Origin: Modestobacter sp.
GTDB lineage: Bacteria > Actinomycetota > Actinomycetes > Mycobacteriales > Geodermatophilaceae
Assembly: GCA_025966175.1 (NCBI GenBank)
Contig: JAOPVN010000464.1
Coordinates: forward strand, 1 to 5,010
DNA: 5,010 nucleotides
Reading direction: 5' to 3'
Part shown: positions 1 through 5,010 of the stretch, piece by piece
How the letters are laid out: each line of letters starts with the position of its first letter
Numbering within the stretch: the stretch's first letter is position 1
Translations under genes and position numbers: made by a program
The notes under the pieces: generated by a model
The model's database searches: none
Told to the model about the DNA's origin: nothing
What the model saw: the letters and a program-made list of their open reading frames with translations, nothing else

Positions 1-1183
1 GGTCGACCACCCGGATCAGCGTCGAGGGGAAGGGCAGCCCGACGGTGCCGGGCCGGCGGGTCGGCCCCATCGGGTTGCCGAGGGCGATCGGCGAGGTCTC
101 GGTCATGCCGTAGCCCTCGACCACCAGCCCGCCGGTGACGCTCTCCCACTGCTCGATGGTCTCGATCGGCAGCGGCATGGCGCCGGAGATGGCGAACCGG
201 GTGGCGGACAGGTCGACGCCGCGGTCGGCGGCGGCCGTGGCCAGCCGGTCGTAGATCGGCGGGACACCGGGCAGGAACGTCGGCGGCCGGCGCCGCGCCA
301 CGGCCAGCACCTGGTCGACGTCGAAGCGCGGGAACACGACCAGGGTCGCGCCCAGCCGGACGGCGGCGATCAGGCACAGCATGAGGCCGTAGGCGTGGAA
401 CAGCGGCAGCACGCCGTAGAACACCTCCGCGCCCTCCCGCAGCCCCGGCACCCAGGCCCGCGCCTGGGTCACGTTGGCGATCAGGTTGCGGTGGGTGAGC
501 ACCGCCGCCTTGGGGCTGCCGGTCGTGCCGCCGGTGTACTGCAGCAGCGCGACGTCCTCGTGGGCCGGCGGGGCCCAGCCGCCGTCCAGCGGTGCAGCGC
601 CGGCGACGGCGTCGTCCCAGGAGGTCGTCCCGGGTGCGGGCACGGTCATCGCCCGCCGGGTGGCGCGCGCCTTCGGCAGCGGCAGCCGCAGCGCCAGCCG
701 CTTGACCAGCGGCAGCGCCCGGCTCAGGTCCACCGACAGCACGGTGCGCAGCGCCGGGGCGTCGAGGCCCTGCACGACCGGGGCGACGACGTCCCAGACC
801 ACGGCGACGGTGGCACCGTGGTCGCGGAACTGCTGGCCGAGCTCCTCGGGCGTGTAGAGCGGGTTGTGCTCGACGACCACCGCACCGAGCCGGAGCACCG
901 CGTGGAAGGCGACCACGTGCTGCGGGGAGTTGGGCATCACCAGCGCCACCCGGTCACCCCGTGCCACGCCCTGGGCACGGAGCACCTCGGCGGCGCGACC
1001 GACGGCGTCCCGCAGCTGTGCGTACGTCGTCGTCGCGCCGTAGAAGTCCAGCGCCGGGCGGTCCGGGAACCGCCCGACGGAAGTGCCGAGCAGGTCGACC
1101 AGGGTCTCGTACGGCACCTCGACCTCGGCCGGGACGCCGGGGGCGTAGCTGCGCGTCCAGAACGGCGCCGGTTCCCCGGTCAT
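1..1183 (-). CDS. Long-chain fatty-acid--CoA ligase (FadD-like, AMP-binding superfamily), N-terminal part, runs off left edge
   Basis: This is the first 394 codons of an acyl-adenylate-forming enzyme that activates fatty acids with ATP and then CoA, in the cytoplasm or at the membrane, feeding beta-oxidation or lipid synthesis. Seen in the translation: N-terminus MTGEPAPFWTRSY; the ATP-binding P-loop YTGGTTGSPKAAVLTH at residues 216-231; LPLFHAYGL at 259-267; and the adenylation motif YGMTET at 358-363. The Arg/Lys-rich stretch around residues 158-178 is usual in FadD-type enzymes. The distal ATP-binding and hinge motifs and the C-terminal catalytic lysine lie beyond the window; family members are about 500-560 residues. 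The ATG at 1183 is the only start available: the 16 codons upstream contain no ATG, GTG or TTG and are preceded by the TGA of the cold-shock gene. No strong Shine-Dalgarno is visible. It follows the cold-shock gene by 48 bases without an obvious terminator, so co-transcription is possible. Chain-length specificity cannot be judged. Confidence 0.95.
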   Translation of the reverse strand, partial: MTGEPAPFWTRSYAPGVPAEVEVPYETLVDLLGTSVGRFPDRPALDFYGATTTYAQLRDAVGRAAEVLRAQGVARGDRVALVMPNSPQHVVAFHAVLRLGAVVVEHNPLYTPEELGQQFRDHGATVAVVWDVVAPVVQGLDAPALRTVLSVDLSRALPLVKRLALRLPLPKARATRRAMTVPAPGTTSWDDAVAGAAPLDGGWAPPAHEDVALLQYTGGTTGSPKAAVLTHRNLIANVTQARAWVPGLREGAEVFYGVLPLFHAYGLMLCLIAAVRLGATLVVFPRFDVDQVLAVARRRPPTFLPGVPPIYDRLATAAADRGVDLSATRFAISGAMPLPIETIEQWESVTGGLVVEGYGMTETSPIALGNPMGPTRRPGTVGLPFPSTLIRVVD

Positions 1184-1231
1184 CGGCCGGCCCGCCGGCG
1201 GCCCTGGCCGAGGGACTTCATCTGCACCGGG

Positions 1232-2362
1232 TCAGAGCGGCTGCACCGAGTCGGCCTGCATGCCGCGCTGGCCCTGGCTGGCCGAGTACTCGACCCGCTG
1301 GCCCTCATCCAGGCTGCGGTACCCGCCGACGTCGGGAATGGCGGAGAAGTGCACGAAGACGTCGTCGCCACCGTCGTCGGGCTCGATGAACCCGAAGCCC
1401 TTCTCGGCGTTGAAGAAGCGCACCGTGCCCTGCGCGCTGCCACCGCTGCCCCCGCGGGGCGCGCGGGGAGCCCGGTCGCGAGGTGCGCTCTGCCGGCGGT
1501 CGTCCCTACGGTCGTCCCGGCGGTCGTCACGGGCCGGCGGCCGGCCGCCGCCACCGAGCGGCTGCACGTGGTCGGCCTGCATGCCCCGCTGGCCCGGGCT
1601 GGCCGTGTACTCGACCCGCTGGCCCTCGTCCAGGCTGCGGTAGCCGCCGTCGTCGGCGATCGCGGAGAAGTGCACGAACACGTCGTCCCCGCCGCCGTCG
1701 GGCTCGATGAACCCGAACCCCTTCTCGGCGTTGAAGAAGCGCACCGTGCCCTGGGAGCCGCCGCCCCCGCCGCGGGGAGCGCGCGGCGCCCGGTCGTCCC
1801 GCCGGTCGTCCCGGCGACCCCGGTCGTCGTTCCGCTCGGGAGCACGCCCGCCACCCAGCGGCTGGACCGAGTCGGCCTGCATGCCGCGCTGGCCCGGGCT
1901 GGCCGTGTACTCGACCCGCTGCCCCTCGTCCAGGCTGCGGTAGCCGCCGTCGTCGGCGATCGCGGAGAAGTGCACGAACACGTCGTCCCCGCCCTCGTCG
2001 GGCTCGATGAACCCGAAGCCCTTCTCGGCGTTGAACCACCGCACCGTGCCCTGCGACCCACCACCACCGCCGCCGCGGGGAGCCCCCGGCGCGCGGACCT
2101 CCCGGGGATCGTCCCGGTGCCCGCGCTCCTCCCGGGCCGGCGGGCGGCCGCCGCCGCCGAGCGGCCGGATGGAGTCGGCCTGCATGCCGCGCTCACCCGG
2201 GCTGGCCGTGAACTCGACCCGCTGCCCCTCGTCCAGGCTGCGATAGCCCCCGTCGTCGGCGATCGCGGAGAAGTGCGCGAACACGTCCTGCCCGCCGTCG
2301 TCGGGCTCGATGAACCCGAACCCCTTCTCCGCGTTGAACCACTTGACCGTGCCCTGAGGCAT
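1232..2362 (-). CDS. Four-domain (tandem tetra-CSD) cold-shock protein with Arg/Asp/Gly-rich linkers
   Basis: This encodes a 376-residue predicted single-stranded RNA/DNA-binding protein made of four cold-shock domains (OB folds) at residues 3-68, 104-169, 204-269 and 311-376. The last domain ends exactly at the C-terminus. Each copy carries RNP1 (FNAEKGFGFIEPD) and RNP2 (VFVHFSAI; VFAHFSAI in copy 1), so all CspA-type nucleic-acid-contacting aromatics are present (in copy 1: W8, F15, F17, F28, H30, F31). Copies 3 and 4 have Phe where CspA has Trp11. The linkers (69-103, 170-203, 270-310) are low complexity: Gly runs, RDD/RRDD repeats and APRAPRGG, probably disordered. The start is the ATG at 2362, because AGGAG sits 7 bases upstream and MPQGTVKWFN is the canonical Csp N-terminus; in-frame starts further upstream would overlap or precede that ribosome site. 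Ordinary bacterial Csp proteins have one domain of about 70 residues. The likely role is an RNA chaperone or translation factor; the inducing condition is unknown. The gene is isolated from the efflux operon by a terminator. Confidence 0.96.
   Translation of the reverse strand: MPQGTVKWFNAEKGFGFIEPDDGGQDVFAHFSAIADDGGYRSLDEGQRVEFTASPGERGMQADSIRPLGGGGRPPAREERGHRDDPREVRAPGAPRGGGGGGSQGTVRWFNAEKGFGFIEPDEGGDDVFVHFSAIADDGGYRSLDEGQRVEYTASPGQRGMQADSVQPLGGGRAPERNDDRGRRDDRRDDRAPRAPRGGGGGSQGTVRFFNAEKGFGFIEPDGGGDDVFVHFSAIADDGGYRSLDEGQRVEYTASPGQRGMQADHVQPLGGGGRPPARDDRRDDRRDDRRQSAPRDRAPRAPRGGSGGSAQGTVRFFNAEKGFGFIEPDDGGDDVFVHFSAIPDVGGYRSLDEGQRVEYSASQGQRGMQADSVQPL
1235..2356 (-). repeat. Four in-gene tandem repeats encoding cold-shock domains
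   Basis: Four 198-base blocks lie at 2159-2356, 1856-2053, 1556-1753 and 1235-1432, with periods of 303, 300 and 321 bases. Copies 2 and 3 share an uninterrupted identical 71-base stretch (1923-1993 and 1623-1693). Linker ends are also shared between units (GGGG-RPPAR at the start; APRAPRGG near the end), so the duplicated unit was domain plus linker, not the domain alone. Confidence 0.93.
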
Positions 2363-2369
2363 CCTGCGA

Positions 2370-2374
2370 CTCCT
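2370..2374 (-). promoter_or_regulatory. Ribosome binding site of the cold-shock gene
   Basis: AGGAG reads on the minus strand, with a 7-base spacer to the ATG at 2362. It decides the start: the alternative ATG at 2380 lies on the far side of this site, so it would place the ribosome site inside its own coding sequence. Confidence 0.8.
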
Positions 2375-2392
2375 GCACATCTCGACGTCCCA

Positions 2393-2414
2393 CCTGGTGC
2401 GTACCGACACCAGG
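2393..2414 (-). promoter_or_regulatory. Inverted repeat in the leader of the cold-shock gene
   Basis: The arms CCTGGTG (2393-2399) and CACCAGG (2408-2414) form a perfect 7-base inverted repeat with an 8-base loop, about 30 bases upstream of the start codon. It could be an mRNA leader hairpin or a protein-binding site. I could not identify a convincing -10/-35 pair between the upstream terminator and this gene. The function is unassigned. Confidence 0.35.
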
Positions 2415-2444
2415 GTCCCCCAGTCTGCCCGTCCGGGACCACTC

Positions 2445-2472
2445 GGCCCGGCCGGGATCTCCCGACCGGGCC
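2445..2472 (-). terminator. Intrinsic-type terminator after the MFS exporter gene
   Basis: A nearly perfect inverted repeat begins 16 bases after the exporter's stop codon. The arms are 2445-2457 and 2460-2472, 13 bases each with a single G-U wobble in the RNA. Physically this gives about 12 base pairs closed by a 4-base loop. There is no U tract, which is common for GC-rich actinobacterial terminators. It separates the exporter transcript from the cold-shock gene. Confidence 0.75.
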
Positions 2473-2488
2473 TGGTGGGTGCGGTCGC

Positions 2489-4123
2489 TCAGGCGGCCGG
2501 CCCTCTGCTGGCGGCCTCGGCCGCGCGGTCGGCGGTCTCGCGCTGCTGCTCCCCGGACTCGGTGCGCAGCGGCACCTCCCGGATGAACAGGATGGTGACC
2601 AGCGAGATCGCGGCGAGCACCGCGGACACCAGGAAGATCCGGGCGGTGCCGTCGCCGTAGGCAGCTTCGATGACGGAGCCGACGGCCGGCGGCAGGGAGT
2701 TGAGCTGGCCGATGCCGACCTCGGCGCCCGACCCACCACCGTTCCCGACGTCGATGCCGGCGTCGGCGAGGCCGCTGGTGGTCAGGTCGGTGACCCGGCT
2801 GGCCAGGATCGCGCCGAGCACCGAGACGCCGACCGTGCCGCCGAGGGAGCGGAAGAACGCGACCGTCGAGCTGGCCGCGCCCAGGTCGGCGATGGCCACC
2901 GTGTTCTGCACCGAGAGCACCAGGTTCTGCATCGTCATGCCCAGGCCGAGGCCGAGCAGCAGCAGGTAGGCGCCGATCAGCACCATGTTCGTCCGGTGGT
3001 CGATGCTGGCGAGCAGCCCGAAACCGACCGTCATCAGCACGGCGCCGCCGACCAGGAAGCCCTTCCACCGGCCGGTGCGGCTGATCAGCGAGCCCGACAC
3101 GGTCGCGGACACCATCGAGCCGATGATCATCGGCAGGGACAGCAGCCCGGCGGCGGTCGGCGAGTAGCCGCGGGCGATCTGGAAGTACTGGCCCAGGAAG
3201 ACCGCACTCCCGAACAGCGCCACGCCGACGGCGATGCTGGCGAGCGTGGCCAGGGTGATGGTGCGGCTGCGGAAGAGTCGCAGCGGGATGATCGGCTCCT
3301 TCGCCCGCGCCTCCACCACCATGGCCAGCGCCAGCAGCACGAGGCCCAGCACGACCAGGACGATCGAGGTGCCCGAGCCCCAGGCGAAGTCGTTGCCGGC
3401 CAGGGTGACCCAGATCAGCAGGTCGCTGACCCCGGCGGCGATCAGCGCCGCACCGAGGTAGTCGATGCTCACCGACCGCTTGACCACGGGCAGGTGCAGG
3501 GTGCGCTGGATGAGCACCAGGGCCACGACCGCCAGCGGCGCACCGACGAAGAAGCACCAGCGCCAGCCCAGCCAGCTGGTGTCGACGATGACCCCGCCCA
3601 GCAGCGGCCCGGCGACCGTCGCCACCGACATGACCGCGGCGATCGGCCCGGTGTAGCGCCCCCGCTCACGCGGGCTGATCATCGCCGCGATCACGATGAC
3701 CACCAGCGCCTGGAGCCCGCCCAGGCCCAGCCCCTGCAGGGCGCGCCACATGATCAGCGTGCCGACCGACTGCGAGGAGCCGGCGGCGATCGAGCCGACG
3801 GTGAAGATGGTCAGCGCGATCTGGGTCAGCAGCTTCTTGCTGAACAGGTCCGAGAGCTTGCCCCAGATCGGGGTGCTGGCCGTGCTCGCCAGCAGGGTCG
3901 CGGTGACCACCCAGGTGTACTGGTCCTGCGAGCCCTGCAGGTCCCGGATGATCGTGGGCAGCGCGTTCGAGACGATCGTCGAGGACAGGAACGCGACGAA
4001 CATGCCGAGCAGCAGGCCGGAGAGGGCCTCGAAGACCTCCCGTCGGCTCATCTCCCCGGACTCCTCCGCGGACGGTGGGGGCGCGGCGGGCTCGGACGTC
4101 GTGGACGGATCGCTGCTGCTCAT
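2489..4123 (-). CDS. DHA2-family (EmrB/QacA-type, 14-helix) MFS drug exporter
   Basis: This 544-residue inner-membrane protein is predicted to export hydrophobic or cationic drugs by proton antiport. A Ser/Pro/Glu-rich cytoplasmic tail (1-28) precedes 14 hydrophobic segments at roughly 32-52, 69-88, 98-118, 122-145, 157-181, 189-206, 221-240, 253-271, 289-312, 322-345, 353-372, 380-400, 424-441 and 496-515. A long Gly-rich loop (about 443-495) lies before the last helix, as is usual in DHA2 proteins. Visible family motifs are motif A GKLSDLFSKKLL (88-99), RALQGLGLGG (127-136) and the antiporter motif C AGPLLGGVI (171-179) followed by WRWCFFVGAPL. In helix 1 the usual LDxTIVNVALP appears as LSSTIVSNALP, with Ser47 in place of the acidic residue; I recall this variant in other actinobacterial exporters. 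The start is the ATG at 4123, with GGAGAGG at 4128-4134. It lies 90 bases downstream of the marR-type gene, presumably in one operon under its control. The substrate cannot be inferred from sequence. Confidence 0.96.
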   Translation of the reverse strand: MSSSDPSTTSEPAAPPPSAEESGEMSRREVFEALSGLLLGMFVAFLSSTIVSNALPTIIRDLQGSQDQYTWVVTATLLASTASTPIWGKLSDLFSKKLLTQIALTIFTVGSIAAGSSQSVGTLIMWRALQGLGLGGLQALVVIVIAAMISPRERGRYTGPIAAVMSVATVAGPLLGGVIVDTSWLGWRWCFFVGAPLAVVALVLIQRTLHLPVVKRSVSIDYLGAALIAAGVSDLLIWVTLAGNDFAWGSGTSIVLVVLGLVLLALAMVVEARAKEPIIPLRLFRSRTITLATLASIAVGVALFGSAVFLGQYFQIARGYSPTAAGLLSLPMIIGSMVSATVSGSLISRTGRWKGFLVGGAVLMTVGFGLLASIDHRTNMVLIGAYLLLLGLGLGMTMQNLVLSVQNTVAIADLGAASSTVAFFRSLGGTVGVSVLGAILASRVTDLTTSGLADAGIDVGNGGGSGAEVGIGQLNSLPPAVGSVIEAAYGDGTARIFLVSAVLAAISLVTILFIREVPLRTESGEQQRETADRAAEAASRGPAA

Positions 4124-4142
4124 GGTGCCTCTCCGGGGAACG

Positions 4143-4163
4143 GCCCCGCCCGCGTCGCGGGGC
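4143..4163 (-). other. GC hairpin between regulator and exporter genes
   Basis: The arms GCCCCGC (4143-4149) and GCGGGGC (4157-4163) form a 7-base-pair stem with a 7-base loop, 20 bases upstream of the exporter start codon. Just outside the stem, UCUCC (4167-4171) could also pair with the exporter's ribosome site GGAGA (4130-4134). It may tune exporter translation or mark an RNA-processing point. This is a structural inference only. Confidence 0.4.
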
Positions 4164-4186
4164 GGAGGAGATGGAGTGCCGAGGGG

Positions 4187-4204
4187 CCGGGCGCCAGCGC
4201 CCGG
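4187..4204 (-). other. Short GC hairpin just after the MarR-type gene
   Basis: The palindrome CCGGGCGC-TG-GCGCCCGG (arms 4187-4194 and 4197-4204) starts about 10 bases after the regulator's stop codon. With a 4-base loop it gives 7 strong pairs but no U tract. It could act as a partial terminator or 3' stabiliser that sets the regulator-to-exporter transcript ratio. Confidence 0.45.
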
Positions 4205-4213
4205 AGGTGTCGA

Positions 4214-4687
4214 TCAGCCCGCGGGGACGAGCGCGGCGGCGCCCCGGCCGGCGAGATGCCCGGCCCGGACGTCGTCGCGCAGCCGGGCCAGGTCGTCGAC
4301 GAGACGCCGGGCCTCCTCGTCGGTCCAGGAGCCGGCCGCGGTCTGCAGCCAGGCGGCGCGGGCGCCCTGGTGCGCGGAGAGGGCCTCCCGGCCGGCGTCG
4401 GTGAGGTGGAACAGGCAGGCCCGGCCGTCCCGCGGGTGCGGCCGGCGCTCGACCAGCCCCCGGGTCTGCGCGGCCGCGGCGTGCCGGCTGGCCACCGAGA
4501 GGTCCACGCCCAGCGCCTCGGCGAGCCGGCCGAGCCGGACCTCACCCTCGGTGGCGAGCACGCCCATCACCCCGGCCACCGACGACGGCAGCCCGTCGTC
4601 GCCCAGGGCCGGGACCGCGGCCCGCGCTGCCCGGACGAGGTCGCGCAGGACGGCGGCCAGGGACTCGGCGGTGGACTGCTCGATCAC
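4214..4687 (-). CDS. MarR-family transcriptional regulator, likely repressor of the adjacent exporter
   Basis: This 157-residue winged-helix DNA-binding protein probably acts as a dimer and is released by a small ligand. The helix-turn-helix lies at about residues 51-77 (RLGRLAEALGVDLSVASRH, with SR in the recognition helix). The wing is at 80-95, with the family signature DGRACLFHLT (D-x-R-x5-LT). Long flanking helices for dimerisation occupy about 3-28 and 120-142. I chose the GTG at 4687 because GGGGGAG (4693-4699) sits 5 bases upstream. An in-frame TTG at 4717 falls inside the predicted -10 element and is unlikely. The gene precedes the DHA2 exporter on the same strand, the usual arrangement for MarR-controlled efflux, and palindromes in its own promoter suggest autoregulation. 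It is clearly paralogous to the truncated regulator upstream. The ligand is unknown. Confidence 0.93.
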   Translation of the reverse strand: MIEQSTAESLAAVLRDLVRAARAAVPALGDDGLPSSVAGVMGVLATEGEVRLGRLAEALGVDLSVASRHAAAAQTRGLVERRPHPRDGRACLFHLTDAGREALSAHQGARAAWLQTAAGSWTDEEARRLVDDLARLRDDVRAGHLAGRGAAALVPAG

Positions 4688-4692
4688 GGCTG

Positions 4693-4699
4693 CTCCCCC
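4693..4699 (-). promoter_or_regulatory. Ribosome binding site of the complete MarR-type gene
   Basis: GGGGGAG on the minus strand has a 5-base spacer to the GTG at 4687. It supports the GTG over the longer TTG alternative at 4717. Confidence 0.75.
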
Positions 4700-4709
4700 A
4701 GTGGTTGAG

Positions 4710-4719
4710 GGTTGCAACC
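4710..4719. promoter_or_regulatory. Putative MarR operator 1: perfect palindrome
   Basis: GGTTGCAACC is a perfect 10-base palindrome overlapping the predicted -10 element and the start-site region of the regulator-exporter operon. A bound MarR dimer here would block RNA polymerase. TTGCAA-centred palindromes fit the general pattern of MarR-family boxes; that this protein binds here is inferred. Confidence 0.6.
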
Positions 4720-4745
4720 TTAAGGGCAGAAGTTGCGGGTTGCAA
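4717..4745 (-). promoter_or_regulatory. Predicted promoter of the MarR-MFS operon
   Basis: On the minus strand, TTGCAA (-35, 4740-4745) is separated by exactly 17 bases from TAAGGT (-10, 4717-4722), which fits the TANNNT form common in actinobacterial housekeeping promoters. Transcription would start near 4710, leaving a leader of about 20-25 bases that contains the ribosome site. Both elements are embedded in the putative operator palindromes. Confidence 0.55.
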
Positions 4746-4747
4746 GC
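4738..4747. promoter_or_regulatory. Putative MarR operator 2: imperfect copy
   Basis: GGTTGCAAGC matches operator 1 at 9 of 10 positions, with its centre 28 bases away, and contains the predicted -35 element. A further GTTGC half-site lies between the two (4732-4736). It sits directly after the stop codon of the upstream regulator. Confidence 0.5.
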
Positions 4748-4749
4748 AC

Positions 4750-5010
4750 TCAGGCGAGTCCGGTGTCGCCCAGCCTGCGGAGGAGACCGGTGAGCTGCTC
4801 GAGGTCCGCGACGTCCCAGGTGGCGAGCGAGCCACGCCAGCGGTCGATCTGCTGGGTGTGCAGCGATCCCATCCGCGTCCGGCCCTCCGCCGTGAGGCCG
4901 ATCAGGCGGGCCCGCGCGTCGGTCGGGTCGGGCACCCGCTCGACCAGACCCAGCCGGACGGCGGCGTCCACCTGCCGGCTCACCGTCGACTTGTCCAGCT
5001 CCAGCACCGT
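4750..5010 (-). CDS. Second MarR-family regulator, C-terminal part, runs off right edge
   Basis: The last 86 codons of a winged-helix regulator are present; the N-terminal dimerisation helix and first part of the helix-turn-helix lie outside the window. Visible are the recognition helix LDKSTVSRQVDAAVRLGLVE, the wing with the signature DARARLIGLT (D-x-R-x5-LT), and a C-terminal dimerisation helix ending LLRRLGDTGLA before TGA. It aligns with the neighbouring complete regulator through SR, GLVER-P-P-D and LT-GR, so the two are paralogues. Its stop is only 62 bases from the next gene's start, on the same strand. A GTG occurs at 5007, but it falls inside the DNA-binding helix and cannot be the true start. 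The target genes are unknown; the exporter operon or genes to the right are both possible. Confidence 0.9.
   Translation of the reverse strand, partial: TVLELDKSTVSRQVDAAVRLGLVERVPDPTDARARLIGLTAEGRTRMGSLHTQQIDRWRGSLATWDVADLEQLTGLLRRLGDTGLA

Noticed and set aside
1235..2356. The four-unit repeat as a CRISPR array or mobile-element repeat
   Set aside because: The unit is about 300 bases, in frame throughout, and encodes a known folded domain. There are no short repeats with unique spacers and no transposase or terminal inverted repeats.
2363..2410. A longer N-terminus for the cold-shock protein
   Set aside because: The upstream codons would translate the AGGAG ribosome site, and the ATG at 2362 gives the canonical Csp start.
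1180..2739. A 519-codon minus-strand frame overlapping the cold-shock and exporter genes
   Set aside because: It is out of frame with both genes, Arg/Ser/Pro-rich, and its periodicity is just the cold-shock repeats read in another frame.
2193..3557. A 454-codon minus-strand frame inside the exporter and cold-shock genes
   Set aside because: It is an Arg/Gly/His-rich out-of-phase shadow. The exporter frame has clear helices and MFS motifs.
395..4708. A 1437-codon open frame on the plus strand, antisense to the ligase, cold-shock, exporter and regulator genes
   Set aside because: Its composition (Arg/Gly/Asp/His/Gln-rich, repeats mirroring the cold-shock copies) is what the reverse complement of GC-biased codons gives. 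It crosses four well-supported minus-strand genes and contains no recognisable domain.
4688..4717. An N-terminal extension of the complete MarR protein from the TTG at 4717
   Set aside because: The TTG lies within the predicted -10 element and operator palindrome, whereas the GTG at 4687 has a strong ribosome site.
3696..4793. A 365-codon plus-strand frame across the regulator and exporter region
   Set aside because: It is antisense to the MarR and MFS genes, of low-complexity Ser/Arg/Pro composition, and runs through the predicted promoter.

Overview
The window is gene-dense, very GC-rich DNA with a strong G/C preference at third codon positions. This points to a high-GC actinobacterium; something like the Geodermatophilaceae is my guess from overall feel, not a demonstrated assignment. 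All five genes lie on the minus strand, so transcription runs from right to left. No gene-free stretch exceeds about 130 bases.

In transcription order the layout is as follows. The C-terminal part of a MarR-family regulator enters from the right edge (4750-5010). A 62-base gap follows, holding a credible promoter (TTGCAA, 17 bases, TAAGGT) overlapped by TTGCAA-centred palindromes. A second, complete MarR-family regulator comes next (4214-4687, GTG start). After a 90-base spacer with two GC hairpins comes a 14-helix DHA2-type MFS drug exporter (2489-4123), closed by a strong intrinsic-terminator-like hairpin (2445-2472). Beyond the terminator lies a gene for a protein made of four tandem cold-shock domains joined by Arg/Asp/Gly-rich linkers (1232-2362). 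After 48 bases comes the N-terminal 394 residues of a long-chain acyl-CoA ligase that runs off the left edge (1-1183).

The MarR-MFS pair reads as a classic ligand-induced efflux module with an autoregulated promoter. The cold-shock gene is a separate unit, possibly co-transcribed with the acyl-CoA ligase because no terminator is visible between them. The most unusual item is the four-domain cold-shock protein. Typical bacterial Csp proteins are single domains of about 67-70 residues. This one has four near-identical copies, each with intact RNP1 and RNP2 motifs, connected by low-complexity RG/RD linkers. Its architecture resembles eukaryotic multi-CSD RNA-binding proteins more than CspA. I found no mobile element, tRNA, rRNA, CRISPR array or phage gene.
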